Of a stretch of 64,000 nucleotides of DNA, positions 29,893 through 44,100 are shown piece after piece. Numbering within the stretch: position 1 is the first letter of the stretch; each line of letters begins with the position of its first letter. The notes under the pieces were generated by a model. It was not told the origin of the DNA. It did no database searches and saw only the letters and a program-made list of their open reading frames with translations. A program made the translations under genes and the position numbers. The stretch is from Coemansia sp. RSA 922. Lineage: Eukaryota > Kickxellomycota > Kickxellomycetes > Kickxellales > Kickxellaceae. The stretch covers positions 1 through 64,000 of the forward strand of contig JANBQS010000015.1 of the NCBI GenBank assembly GCA_027577415.1, given 5' to 3'.

Positions 29893-30310
29893 AATTCCTT
29901 TGGATTGATGGCAACTACTGATACTTTATTTTTATCTACTTTTTAGTGATAGTACATTTATCCAATACATGCTATGAAAAAATACAATCGCTCTACACTT
30001 GGTGGTATTAGTAGTTCACAAGCAAGTGACATCATGGCATTGGCTAGCATTGTCTTTGTCTCCTTTGTAGAGTGATGTTCAAAGACCCAACTCAAAGGCA
30101 GCCAAAAACTGGACACCCTCGTCATTGCCTTCTTTGCTCAACCAAAGTCTTTTCACAAAGAGGCCAAAGAATTGTGCAGCTTTGGAAGAAGAAGCTTTGT
30201 GTGGTTTTCCATCCACTCTTCCCTTCACCTCATTCTTGTTCAGCCATATATAAATATTTTTGCCAAGCCAGCCAGCTTTTGCTTATTTCAATCAGCTATT
30301 ACTAGCCGCC
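29893..30310. other. Intergenic / promoter of F-box-like gene 3
   Basis: CCATATATAAATATT at ~30243-30257 is a good TATA box about 60 bp before the ATG at 30311. No gene seen. Confidence 0.55.
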
Positions 30311-31987
30311 ATGTCCAGCCACTTGTCACCAGCTCAATCTCTTCCCATTGACGTTCTACGTTCAATTCTGAAGTGGGTGACGCTAGAAAAAAGGTCGCTC
30401 CTAAATGGTGATAGCTACCAACTGAAACCCCTCAAGGAGTTGCTGACCGTTTGTTCGTCTTGGCGACAGGAGGCCCTGGAGTTTCTGTGGAGGCATCTCA
30501 AATTTGGCATTGATTCCAAAACCAGTGAAGTGCGACTTCAATGCCCAAGGTGGGTTGGGAATAATGCTCTGCCTCACAATGTCACTAGTTTGGCTAGGGA
30601 GCTCCATTTCTTGGTCTCGCTGTCTGGGATTATCAGTGGAAATGCCTACAAACATCTTGTTGACTTTATTGGAGACACCAGTTGCTTTCCCTTGGCCAAC
30701 AAGCTAACTGTCGATATTGAAGAGTACAAGAGTCAGCACATTGATTCCAAAGACATTGCTATTGCCCATGCCCTGGACTTTGCCAACCTGCTCAAGTCGA
30801 TGGCTCCAGCAGCAACGACAGTAAATGTGATATGTGATGGCCTTTTTATTTCAAGAGAGAGTATTCAAGACAACCTTGGTAGATATTTGAACGAAGAAAT
30901 AGTAGAGAAATTTGCCAGTGTGCTATACCCTGGTACGAAACATGCATATCTCAAGTTAAGTAGAGTTGGCATTAACCACCTATCAACTTTAAACTATATT
31001 CCACCCCTGTCCAAACTAGAGATATACTGTGAGGAATTCTCAGACACGTACACAAGCCTGATGCACAAGTCCGCCTATACGCTTCAGTCTCTATGCATTA
31101 TTCTAGGTGACGCTAACAAGCTCATTTATGACATAGATGGAGTCGCTGTTGTATACCCAAATTTGCTGCATCTGGGACTGTCAACACATAATCGTAATGG
31201 CCCTAATACAATGGCAAAGTGTTCAACTGCTATACCATTTCCTGTGCTACGCAAGTTGAAACTGAATGACTCATATCCATTTACTGATGATGTGTTATTC
31301 CGAGGCAACAGTACAACTTTAAAGTCTCTGAGCATGTATTTGGACTACAATACAATTACCACGCTTAGCAAGTGTCGGGTTTTTGAAAGCAAACACAAAG
31401 TCTTGCGGAGTGTTACAATTACTTGGTGCATTTTCAATTGGAATACCCCCGTTAATTCTGAAGTGAGTGTGGACGAGTTTTTAAACCACTTGGTGGATTC
31501 CGCTGAAAGTCTGAGTACAGTGTCATTTGGAATGGACAAGGTCTGCCTATCAGCTATAGAACACGGCCAGGGATTCAAGAGTATCAAGATATTGAAATTG
31601 TCTGAAGATCTATCAGTTTTTGACGTGTTCAGAATGCTCAAGGCGATTCCAGCCCTTGTTGAGTTTAGATGTGGCATTAAGAGTCTAGGACCCGAGCTTG
31701 AGAATATTTCCGACAGTGAGCTACCTGACTACATAGCTTCCACGTATTGTGATTTAGGAAAGAATTTTCAAATTTGGGATATGTCTTCTCTCAACCACCA
31801 ATTCATCCCCACATTGATTGGTTTTATGTTGGGTTTGGTGCTACTATGTCCCAAACTCCGTAAGATAAAAGTATGGTTAGGTAATCTTAAAGTGTTTCAG
31901 GCAAGGATTGCTGATACGCTCAACAACCAACTGCTTAGCAAGCATACGCCTCAGCTCTATCGACTTTTGGATATTCTTTGTGAGTAA
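30311..31987 (+). CDS. F-box-like LRR protein 3, 558 aa
   Basis: The ATG at 30311 gives MSSHLSPAQSLPIDVLRSIL, an F-box-like N-terminus with LLTVCSSWRQEALEFLWRHL as the second helix. A TATATAAATA box lies ~60 bp upstream. The LRR-like remainder aligns end to end with the preceding gene, so the two are a tandem duplicate pair of moderate age; both frames are intact. Predicted substrate adaptor of an SCF ligase; target unknown. Confidence 0.74.
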   Translation: MSSHLSPAQSLPIDVLRSILKWVTLEKRSLLNGDSYQLKPLKELLTVCSSWRQEALEFLWRHLKFGIDSKTSEVRLQCPRWVGNNALPHNVTSLARELHFLVSLSGIISGNAYKHLVDFIGDTSCFPLANKLTVDIEEYKSQHIDSKDIAIAHALDFANLLKSMAPAATTVNVICDGLFISRESIQDNLGRYLNEEIVEKFASVLYPGTKHAYLKLSRVGINHLSTLNYIPPLSKLEIYCEEFSDTYTSLMHKSAYTLQSLCIILGDANKLIYDIDGVAVVYPNLLHLGLSTHNRNGPNTMAKCSTAIPFPVLRKLKLNDSYPFTDDVLFRGNSTTLKSLSMYLDYNTITTLSKCRVFESKHKVLRSVTITWCIFNWNTPVNSEVSVDEFLNHLVDSAESLSTVSFGMDKVCLSAIEHGQGFKSIKILKLSEDLSVFDVFRMLKAIPALVEFRCGIKSLGPELENISDSELPDYIASTYCDLGKNFQIWDMSSLNHQFIPTLIGFMLGLVLLCPKLRKIKVWLGNLKVFQARIADTLNNQLLSKHTPQLYRLLDILCE

Positions 31988-32186
31988 ATCAGTGTTGAAA
32001 GTGAAAGTTTTTTTTTATCAAGATTACACGCACCTTGTATATTTATACTAGTAAATTCACTGTTCCTAGCTTTCTAAATGTCTTGCTCAACGTCAAAAAA
32101 TAATACTTTCATAAATATAGGAGAAAAAAAAAAACAGTTGAAGTAAAGAAATATACCGAATATAAAAAAAATAACCTTGATTTTTT

Positions 32187-35100
32187 TTACTGACCGCCAA
32201 CCAGGCTAAAGTATTGGCGAAGGGTCTCAGCCAAGACAGCTGGTAGGCCGTGGATGTTGCGCAAGACGACATAGAACTTGAATGGGAAAGTATCGAGATA
32301 ACGTTCGACGCGCATTTCCATTTTGCCGTCAGGGCCCTTGACAAACGAAACGTGCTGAGTATTCATAATCGAGTCCTTCTCCGGGTCAACAGTCGACACA
32401 CTATCCGCAGTATCGGTGGCAGCGAGGGCCGAGCGATCCAAAACAATAAACACAGTCATGATGCGCTGCTCCATGGCGGCACGCACCTGGCGCAAGAGAC
32501 GCGGATGATCTTGGCACACGCCATCAGAAATAACCAACTGCAGACGCCACAAATCAGCCGAACCCGTAGCAGCCACCTCATAAAGTCGCAGGGACGCGTC
32601 CATGAGCTGCACAACGTCCGTACGGTCGTCAGCAAACGTCAGGCGACTAAGGACGCGGGCACCAGCATCAGCATCAAAGGGACGGTCAAAGGGATGAAGG
32701 AGACTGACGGACTCGCCAAAGGACACGACGGAGAGCTGTCCGACTTCCAACTGGTTAAGCGCAGTAGTGACTAGCGCCAGAGTCTCGTATGCGAGTTCGA
32801 CGGCCTGTGGGGACTGTGCCATGGACTTTGAGTTGTCGAGGGCGACCATTACCTGGTACTCGCGGCGGGCGGGCTTGGTACGACGTAGCCAGATCTTGTC
32901 CTTGCGGAACTCAGAGGCAATATAAGGGATAATGCGCTTCATGTTCAGACGCTTGCCCGTGCGATAGTCGCCGCGCAACTGTGTAGCCTGAGTGGGCGTC
33001 AGAATGAGACGTAGTTGCTCGGTCAGCATCAAAGACAGGTCGTGGGTCAGTCGAGTGTACGCTTGCCACAGCTGCATCGCTTGCTCGCTGTCCTGCGCAT
33101 TGGCACGCCACTCGGCTGTGCGCGTCTCGAGTTCATCGCGCAGCTGGTCGACATCCACCACCATCTCCTCGTCGTGCACCTCTTCCTCGTCGCTCACATC
33201 GCCATTGGCCTCTTCCTCGCCAGCCAGCCCATTGTCGTCGTGGTCGTTGGCGGTTGGGCGCTCGTCGGCTACCGACTGCTGCATCTGGGCTGCACTCGAG
33301 GACTGGTCGCGCTCGCGCTGCGTCGGCTGCTGTTGCAAATTGGGCTTGGAGGGCGGCTGCTGCGGGGCATCGGTAGCCGGAGCCTGCTGCTCTTCGTCCT
33401 CGTCCATAGGCTGGGGCTGTTGCTGCTGATCGCCAGAGTTCTCTTCATCGTCGAGATCCATGGGCTGGTGCTCCTGCTGAGCCAACTCTTCTTCGTTAGC
33501 GTCGGCTAAGGCAACCTTGTCAAAGGTCTCGTCCTGCTTGACATGCTCAAACTCGGAACTCTCGGGAGCAGGCGCCTGATCACTCTCAGGCTGTTCCTTA
33601 AGGTCCTTGTCCAGCTTTGGCTGCTGTTCGGCTTCGTCGTCCTTGGGCTCTTCTTCTTCGTCACGCATGACAATATCGAGACGGCGTTCCCACTTTTCAA
33701 TGACATCGGCTAGAGTGCGCTCGGGCTGCATATTGCGCTTCTCCTGCTGCTCCTGCTCGCCGTTAGCCGAGTCGTCTTGTTGGGGCATGAACGACTCTTG
33801 TTGCATGGCGCGCTGGCTGGGCTGCTTTTGCGCATCGCTGTCGCGGGACGAGTCCGACGGCTTGGCCAGAGCCTGTTGTTGCGCGTCGGTGGAGGCGTTG
33901 GGATCTGCGTCATCGTTGCCATCGAGGTTCATGGCGGAGTCGATGCCGTCAGTAGGCTTGTTGGCGCCGCTCTCCTCCATCTCTTCGTCCTCGCGCGGCG
34001 CCTCGTCCTCACCACGCTCGCCATCCTCCTCCTCATCGCCCTCCTCTTTCTCTTCCTCGCTGCCCACATCCTCGCCGTCACTCAGACCCTGCTCGCCGTC
34101 ATCAGCACTGTCGGCGGGCAAGTCTTCGTCGTCGACACGCTCGTCGGCATTCTGACCATCGACAGCGTCATCCTTGGGCTCGTTCTCGGGTGCGTCCTCG
34201 GCATTGTCTTCGTCCATGTTCTCGGGCTTTTGCTCAATGGGCTCGTCTTCAGGGAGGTCGTTCATATCGGCGTCAAGACCATCGTCCTCTTCGTCTTCGC
34301 CATCGGCTTCATCTTCCTCGTCACCCATATCCAGGTCCTCGGGCATCTCGAGCTGCTCGCCAGCATCTTCGACTTCGGCCATGCGGTCAAGAGTGTCTTT
34401 GTTGACACGGTCGTCGAGATCTTCTTCATCAGCACTCTCACCGTCGCTACCCTCTTCCTCCTCCTGGTCGCCGTTGTCGCTATCATCGTTGGCCTCGCTG
34501 CCGCTCTCTTCGGCTTGCTCGCCACCAGAATCAGAATCGCCGCTGCCATCATCTTTATCGTCGTCGTCACCGGCAACAATATCGGACTTTTCCTTCTTCT
34601 TAGACGCCTTACTATCGACCTTGCTGTCCTCGCCCTTGTTATCTTCAGGCTCGTCCTCTTCTTCATCGTCCCACAGCTTCTCGTCTAGTGCCGTGGGGTC
34701 GGTAGGATCGACATCGCCCATTTGTTCGTCCATTTCGTTCTCCTCATCGTCAGAACTATCGTCCGAATCGTCATTGTCAGTCTCGAGATCGGCATCACCA
34801 AGTTGACCGGCGAAATCGTTCTCCATGTCAATAGCGTCCTCGTTATTACCGGGATCCTCGTTATCGTGGGCTTCTTCGCCTTGAACGCCTTCGACTTGGT
34901 CTTCGCCCTCGATCTCATCAGAGACGTTCTTGGCGCCTGCCGTCGACCCCTCGCCGATACCAGTACCAGATGCATTAGACTCGTCAGTATCCTCAGAATC
35001 GTAGATATCATTGGTACCGAGTCCATGGACAATAACGGTGGTCAGGACAGCGGTAACGGTGAGCGCAAACTGAACCACAGTCTTGTGCAAGCCCGCATAC

Positions 35101-38100
35101 AACACCACGACGTGCTGGACCATGAGCGAATAGCGGTTGATCCAGGGGCGCACAAAACCCGTTACTAGGTCTTGTGGCACGCCAGGAGCGCTAGCCAGCT
35201 GAGTCAGACGCTGACACAGGTGTAGCATAGTGGGTAGGTGTAAGGCGCGCGACATCTGTTGCATAAGATCGATACGGCGGATAAGCTCTTTGGACGACAA
35301 ACCCCACATATTCAACTCCATGGGCTCTGCCTCGAACTGCTTCTCAGCATGGTGAATTGTCTGCCAAGAGTTCATGACTGCCGTTGCCCACTGACCAGCG
35401 AGCTCAGCCAAAGCCACAGCCGACTCGCGACTCTCCATAGTATCGCTGTCCATGGTACTGACCTCAAACAGCTCGGTGATACGCGTAACGAGAGTACTGA
35501 CGGGTCCTGCCCACGGGTCCAAGAGCATAGGCGGGAGATCCAAAGCCGCCGCAGACACTAGCGCCTCGCGAACAGCCAACACGGCCCTATGCACGGCGTT
35601 CTTGGCAGTAACCGAGTGCTCGAACAACGCCATGTGCCTGGCAGCATCCGCAATCGACACGCCAGACAGCTGCAGTGCGACGAGCGCCGAGTGCGCCACA
35701 GCCAGTGCCGCATTAGCCTTGGTGAGCTCGGCAGCAGCGATTTGGAACCCAGCAGCCGCCTGCTCAACAACCGGCGCTCTAGCTGCCCAGCCGCCAGCAT
35801 CGGCAATATGCCTAACGGCAGCGAGAAGCTGAGCCAGAAGCAATGCCAGCTGGTCAGCCAGTTGCTTGAGCAACACAGTATCTACGCTCTCGCCTGCCGT
35901 AGTAGGTGCACACCAGGCTACAGCAGAATGCATCCACGCGGTAGCTGAGGCTAACAGCTCGGCGGCGACACGGCGGTCCTTAGCGACAGTGTGAGCTAGC
36001 GATTCGGCCAGTCCAGTGATATGCTGAACTTGCTGGGCGTTGACCTCGGTGCTGTGCTCGGCGAACGTGGCCGACCTCAGCTGTACGACCTGGGCGTTGA
36101 GTCGGAAGAAACCAGCGTTGGCCAATTGCCAACTACGCTGCGCCATTGCCGTCTGACCATGCAGGGCGTCGGAGCTCGGCAAAGACGCGACAACACTCAC
36201 GGCTTGCTGCCAGGCGGCGACATCCACAGGAGCCTGCTTCAGTACAGCCGCTAGACCGGTAAGAAGCGCGCCAGACTCTTCTCCATCTTCGGCAATCGGT
36301 CTGAAGTGACGCTTAAGACCCAGTTCCTGCAAACCCTTGAGTATCTCCTTAAGCCTGGTACGACGCAAGTTACGCTGTTCGCCCCAGAACTGCTTGATAC
36401 GCTTTTGGCGCTCCTCGTCGTCCTCAATATACTCGTCGGCTTCCTCTTCTTCTTCGGCCTTTTGCTTGCGAGACTTTATGATTATCTTCTTCTTGCTCTT
36501 TGTCGAAGAATCATCCTCAGTCTTCGCCGGCTTCTTGCTTCCGGCCGTCCGCTTGATGAGGTGCTTGGGTGTCTCGACGCCCTGGAAGTGGTTAATGTCG
36601 CTGACGATTTGTAGCGCAAACTCGTCTAGACTATCGACCGAAGCCGGAGTATTGCCGAATACCTTGGACTTGAGCATCATCCGACAGAGCTGCTGCAGGG
36701 TCGCCGGACTAGCCTCGAGGATTTTAGCAACGGACGCCGATGGAATGAGACCCGCCATACGCGTAGCCAACGTAGTATCGACATCAAGACCAAGGACAGA
36801 ATCCCAAGGTCTCACATCCGAGGCCTTTACAAGTCCCAAACCATTAGCCACGGTCATACCGGCATCGCTCAAAGGCACAGTAACGATCTGCACAGTCGGT
36901 ACGCGGGCTGAGGTAATAGAAGCGGTCTGATAAGCCTGGATGATCTGGAAAATAGGCTGACTGAGAGCATCTCTCCACTGCTTAATGCACTTTGTCAAAT
37001 GCTTGTGAGTCTTTTGAGCGCTGGCACGGAGAGCCGCCGGATTAACGTCCTTCCACGAAGAGATCTTTACGTATTCCGCCAAATCCTTAGCCACAGTCTT
37101 TTTCGCCCTAGCCAACTGCTCCCCAATACAAGGAACATACTGCAAATAGTAGTCTATCGCATTAGTCAAAGGCCCGTAGACTGCGTCGGTACGCAAATCC
37201 TGGGCGAGATCTTTGGCATGGGCGGCTAGAACAGATGCTCGGTGGCTGGCAAAGGCCGCCAGCATATTGAGTCTGCCACGGAATTCACCCGCTGGACTAC
37301 CCTGCATGAACTGATCGAGGGCAGAGACCAAAGAGCTGAACTCTGAGGATCCGTCTTGGCTCATCAAAGAGGCGTAGAGACCGAACCACCATTCGCGCGG
37401 ACGACGAGCAAACTCCAGTTCCTGAGCCGCCAGCAAATGCGGCCAAGCGTTTAGCTCACGCTGACGCCAGCGGATAATCAGTCGTGCGACGTCGGCCAGT
37501 TCCTTGATAGAAACGTCGCGACAAGCGTAGGCCTCCCAGTCCTGCGCCCTAGTGTGGAGCTGCTCCAAAGCCGCCAGAAGCTTAGCCACTGGTGCTGTCA
37601 CCGGCATAGCCAATAGGCGTTGTGCCATATCGCCGATCTGTTGTAATACGGCGTGGTCAGGCCATTCTTCCAACAATCCGGTAACACGCTCGCTGATAGC
37701 AAATGCCAGTGGCTTCATGAGAACGGCTTCGCTGGGTACTGCATCCTTGTAAAAGTTGTACACTGATACCATGCCCAGTCCCGAACTAGTACTGATATCG
37801 TAGTCAGGGTCTCCAGCCACAGTAGTCGCAGAGGCCACGGTCGCTAGCGCCAAGAGATTGGCGCCACGCAGAGCAGAGTCAGCTGAAGAGTGTAAAAGGC
37901 CGACAAGCTCCGGACGCATACGGTGCAGGGACGCAGCCAAGCGGTAGGCGTGACGCTGAGCCTGCGAGATCAACGCAGGGTGGATATCAGGTCTAGCACT
38001 CAGCACGCCGAACTGAAGCATAACGTACTGGTGGCAGGCAGCCAGAGCAGCAACAGTGTCTTCGCCAATATCTTGGAACGTCGGCTCATCCACAGGGGCA

Positions 38101-41100
38101 TCATCCTTGTCTTCAAACACGTCTTCAAAGCCAGGGAAAATCTCGCCCAACAGCTCTTCGTCAGTCTGCTCCTTGGGCGCCCGATATCTGAACAGATTCG
38201 CTGCCTCCGCGTCCCGCTTCTTACGCTCTTCTACAGCGCGCCTGTGGATCTCGTATGCGTCGCGGAATACTATTTCCAAAGCCTCTAGGTCAGCCGGCGA
38301 CAGAGCACCACGTGCCTGAACACCAAGCACAATACGAGTAGCCAAGGCCACTAGCAATTCGCCATAGGCTGCCAAAGGTGAAGAGCCAGTGGAGAAGAAT
38401 ATCAGAGTCTTGAGTTGCGCCAAAGTACTCTTCAACCGCTCGTTAGACTCTGTGCCAGGAACTAAAGTCATAGGCTGGGCGTAGATCTCAGCAACGAGTC
38501 TCGCGTACTCACGCATAGAAGCGTGTACTTGGATCCTACGCATCTCCAAGAGCTGAGCCATAGCAAATCTGATCTGCCTGACGTAGCCACACCAGATCTG
38601 TGCGACATCCCTGTATGACTCAAAGTACCTACGTACGACGCGGTTCTCGAACTGCTCCAGCGTACCCAGCAGTGCCATGACGGCGCCCTGAGTCTTGGCA
38701 AACGCGTCAGAGGATACTGTCTCCATGCCTGAGAGCTGTGTATTGAGGTCGCGCACACGACCAAGCACCGAGGAGACCAAGTTATGAGCCTCCTGCCACA
38801 GCTCCGTAAATGAGGGTTCGCCCCTGCCAACTTCCTCGGGCCTATAGACGAGCTCAATGGCAGAGTGCTGACGCTCGAGGTCGGCGACCCGACGAGCAAA
38901 CGGCACCGTGGCAGTTGTGTCTTCGTCGCCAGTCATACTACGCTGGATAATGCGGTAGGCGGCAAGGTCAGCGCGACTAATATCCACGTCCTCTCCCAGC
39001 CACATCCACTGCGTACGAGCCTTAGCCGCTGGATCCACGGGCCTCCTTGGCACAGAGATGTGCAAAAGACAGACAGCCACTTCCACCATTGCCACATACG
39101 CGGACTCCAGGCCATCGCCCTGAGCAGTCAATGCATGGCGTACGGCGTTGGCAGCTGGCTCCACAATATCAGCTACTGGCGCAGCTACCAGCATAAGCAG
39201 TCGGTGCCAGTCAGCCGCCAGATCGGCATCAACCGGCAAAGAGACGAGCGCCTCTAGCACTAGCTCCGAGCACTGCGTAAAGGCCAGTGCCTCCGACACA
39301 TCGCCCACTGCGCTGACAGCCTGAAGGACCGAGCCCAGCACAGTGGCAAGCTCATCGGCAGCTGAGGGCACTGGCGGCTGATACAAAGCCAGTGACTTTA
39401 ACAGATCGCGGGACTGACGCTCAGCCTGATCACGGTCGCCCAGAGCGCAGTCAAGGCGAGGCGCCATACGCCAGGCCAGCTCCGTAGCCACAGACTGCGC
39501 AAGCCGCAAAGCAGGCGAATCAAGCAACGATACCAGCGGACTGCAGTCGGCTAGACGCACGTACCAGCGGTACGAGATATCCGAGCACAAAGACAAAAAG
39601 GCCGCAGACTCAGAAGAGCGGTCGTTGGCCAGCCACGCGAGTCTCGTAAAAGCCAACGCCCACGGTGACTGCTCGCCGACCGACGCAGCAGCAACAGCCG
39701 CACGCAGGTCGCTCAGCACCCGGCCGCGGAGCAGCGAGCCGTAGGGAAGAGACCCAGCAGCATTGGACAAGTGAGCCAAGTTCCGCCACAAGGCGAGCTC
39801 CTGGATATCAGCAATGACGTCAGCCGGAGTCAACTCCCGAGCCACATGTTCGACAGTCTCAGTGGACAGGTTCGCTGTGAATCTGGCAACAGCGGCAACG
39901 ATCAGGTGGCGGTCCTTGCGGCTGACCGTGGCATAGAGCATGGCCAGGGCCTCGGTGACCGAGTCGCGCTGAGCCGAGTCAGCAGCCGCGGTGAGCGAGG
40001 CCTCGAGTGCGCGCGACTCTGCGTCGGGCAGCGTAGTCGGGTGCACAAGCGCCCAGACCCTCAGACTATGCGACGCGTCCAATACAAGGCCCTTCACGCC
40101 CAGCACCAGCCTCTGCGCAGTGGCTCCCACCTCGCCCGGCGCCTCTGCAAGCACCAGCAGCAATGCCAGCATAGCCTCAAACGCCACAGCCAATTCGCTC
40201 GCCGCACCGCGCTCACGGGCCATTAGCAAGTGGACCCTGTTCCTGAGCAAATACAATGCACGCAGCAGGGGCACAATACCGGTCATCCGCATGCCAGCCG
40301 CGATAGCCTGCTCGCTATCGTCAGGCGACGAAACCAGCGTTTCCCACTGAATGACTGCCGTGTCGCATCCATCGACGAGATCAAAGATCGTCTGGATGTA
40401 GGCTAGGTCGACGTTAGGCCGCTGCAGTACGAGCTCGCGGAGCCCGTCGTCTGAGGGCCGGTAGTATTCAGCCACCGTGCGCTCGTGACTGAACATTAAC
40501 GAGTCAGATAGCGCCTGGTGCCATTGCGCAGCAGGACCAGATACTCGGTTCAGGGCGCGGGCTAGCCCGTGGTTCAGCTCGGCGTAGACCGGTGCAGTGG
40601 CGAGAACTCCGGGATTAGCTCCGCACTCGGCAGCTAGTGCAGCACGCGCCTGCACAAGGACTGTGGCCAACTGTGTACCGGTCAGAACGGTAGATACCAC
40701 GTCGCTACGCGCAATAGCTTGGAATACGCGAGTGGACAATGAGCCGGGCGTCAGGGCGCCCGAGCTGAGCACAGCCAGCAGCAAACGCTCGCGCTGCATG
40801 GGCGACTCGAGTCCCGGCAAGCAATTACCATTAGTAGCCAGCTCCGCCATCTGCGCCTGCCATCCAGCCAGCGACACAGCCGACTCTAGGGGATCAGGCG
40901 AGTATGTAGGAACAACGGGAGCCGAGACAGCTTCAGTTTCAGCCACATATCCACGCTGGATACGTTCCGCCATATGCACAGCCTGCTGCACCAAACTGGT
41001 CAGCGTAGGCTCAGCCTTCACACCGCCCAACAACAAGGGCAGGCCCACAGCCTCGGCGACCAGCCGCTGGTCAGCGCCCATTAGGGTCTGGGCTGGCGGC

Positions 41101-44100
41101 AACACGCAGATCTCAATACCACGATTACGCATCGCGCGGGATAACTCGCCGTGCTGGGGGTCGACAGCCATGAAGATGCGGAAGTTCTCATGCGGCACAA
41201 TAGCCTCCGTACGCTTCGGGTCCTCGTTAACATAGAGCACGCCATGAGGTTCCAAAAGCCCGTTGAGGCGGTCGAGAACAGAGGCACTGCAGAGGTTAGC
41301 ACGATCGATGAGTAGCCAGTGGCCATTGACTAGGGCGTCGACTAGTACGCCGTCGACCCACTCGAACTTGCCAGCGACTTGAAGCCTGGCAAACGCCGCC
41401 AGCTCCTCACTCAGCGCCTCAGCCAGTTGGGCTAGACCAGTAGATGATCCGACAAATTCTACGATCTGCGTGACAATATCGCACAGCTCAGGCCCCGAGC
41501 TCCGACGAGCGCTCTGATACAAGGAGCACAAATGTGCCACACGGGTCGAGTCCTGAGTCTGATAGTCGCAGGCAAAGACTGCGGCGTCGACCAGCTGAGC
41601 GACACGCAACAATAACGCTGAGCGATGTCTCTGAGCATCGACTTGCTCGAAGCCACCCAGGATATCGCTAGTATCGACGCCCGAGTTCATTGCAAACTCG
41701 ATGAGCCTGTTGCCCGTAGCGTTGGCCAGCCAGCGGACTAGCGAGGTTTTGCCCGACCCCGCAGGACCCACCAGAATAGCCATCCAGCGCATCTCCACAC
41801 ACCTCATCAGTGACTCTAGGTACGACAGCTGCCAGTGCAGAACGCGGAGCCGCAGCGGCCGAGCATTCTCCGCGCGCCTAGGCAGTACAGCAGCGCCCAC
41901 CTGCAAAGTGTCCTCGGTGATATGCAGTGACGGCGGCGTGCGAGTAAGCGTGCGACCGAATACCTCGCGATAAAGCTCCAATACGCGGACACGGTCCTGA
42001 GCAGTGCGCATGCGCTGGACATAGAGCATCTCAACGTACTCGTCAATGGGACGCACACCCTGCTCGAGCGCAGACGGGGTTAGAGCCAACTCCATGAAGC
42101 GGCTGACGTCACGGAGATTGAATTCCCAAGGGGCACCCGCATGGCCAAACAGACGCTGGCCCATGGTCTGCTGGTGCATAAGCCAATTGAACTCCAAAAC
42201 CTGCTCAATGCTCGAGTGTTCCTGATACATGTTATCGCAGATAATTCGGAGATCGGTACGAGCCAATTCGTCCATATACACTTGGGTAAAGCGATTGACG
42301 AATGAGCGCGGAAGACCCTTACGCCCACCGCCTTGGCCAACGGGATTCTGCGCGGCGAATAGGCGGAATCCAGGCGACAGTGAAAACTCACGGTCCAATT
42401 CCGATATATACACAGTGCCACGGTGGTCTAGACACGAGTTGAGGCCCTCGAGTACGCTTTGCGATGCCAGATTGATCTCGTCTAGGAGTACCCAGTCCCC
42501 TTGCTTCAGCGCCTGGAGGAATGGCGCATCGCACCAAGCAAACCCGTCGTCGGTCGGCAGGTCAGTGCCAAAGAGATCCATGAGGTCGGTTTGGTCAGAC
42601 AAATTAATCCGAACCAGTCGGTGCCCCGCCAACCTAGCCAAAGTACTGACTAGAGTGGTTTTGCCTACACCAGGACTGCCTTCCAATAGCAGTGGCTTAC
42701 CGACTTGCATAGCGCGTAGGACTTTGACCAGATTGTCAAACGTCGTCGGTGCATGGAGCGCAAACCCGCCACTGCCGCTGGCCAGTGTGCCGCGAGACAC
42801 AAAGAACGGCGACACGCCGACAGTCGTGTCATGGTGCTCGACCAAGGACAATAGATCGCTGGTAAGGGACTTTGCTGCCACCACGCCTAGCTCATACTCG
42901 CTGGTAGTCCAGCCGACCATACTACGCAAGCGACTCACGCACTCGGCTTTGATGTCGGCGGGAGGGCGAACAGATGCGGCAAAAATAGATCCCTGGGTGC
43001 CAATACTATCCAAGAGCACTAGACAAGCGCCATGAACAACGGCTGACCGTGGGTCCAAGAGTCCGCGAGTCTTGACGACAAACTCTGCCCAGAACAAGTA
43101 GTCTCTCAGACTCAACCCGTGCTGCAACAATTTGCTCTCGGACAAGTAGGCGACAAACTCGAGGATAACCGGGATACACACTTTGGCATCAGCACCGAGT
43201 CTCTTGCCCAAGATCATCGACAGGTCTTCGGGGTCGGTGGTGGTCGGTGCCCAGAGTTCGGTGAATCTGTTGCGGAGTGCCGGACTAAGCTCACGCTTAC
43301 CGTAGTCGCCTCCTGGGTTCATTGTAGCGACAAACTCGAACCCCTCAGAGGCCGTCAGTGTCGAACCACCGGTCTGTTCGGCGAGTACTAGGGTACGCGA
43401 GGGCTCCAAAACGGAGTTGAGTCGCTCTAGGACAGAGTCATCGGCGAGATTCAGCTCATCCATGAGGAACACGTCACCTTGCTTCATAGCCTGCACCAAT
43501 GGCCCATCGTGCCAGGCGAAGAGGTCCTGCGACCGCGCCAGCATCTCACTAGCCGACTCCAACTGCTCCACATGCTGATCAACAATTGCCTGCGCCTCAG
43601 GACTGCTTGCTACCCACGCCGCCACAGCCCTGCGCAGTGCGTCGGGCGAGTCAACCGGAGGAGCATCATCGCCCATGACCGCAATAAGGATCTGACGCGC
43701 CGACGCCAACAGTGCGTTACGGTTGCGTACGGGCCGCTGACCACCGAGAATGTCTGATGACTCTGTGTTCTGGTGGCAGTTAATAACGTGTAGCTGGCGA
43801 TTCATAGCGTGAGCAAGCATCTGACAGACAGTCGTCTTGCCACAGCCAGTCTCGCCTACCAATAGCACGGGCTCGTGGAACCGAAGACAGAGCGCAGTGA
43901 GGATAAACAGTCTGCGCATGGCCTTTGTCCACGCAATATCATTAGCGAGCTGCTCAAACGCCTGGAACTCTGGCATCTGACGTAGCCGTGCTTCTGAATA
44001 CAAAGCTTCAGTGTCAATGCCCCGTCTATTGCCTGAGTAGAATGCCCGCTCAATGGCCCGCCGGACCACGGTCTTCTCCTCATCGCCACGCACGCGCTCG

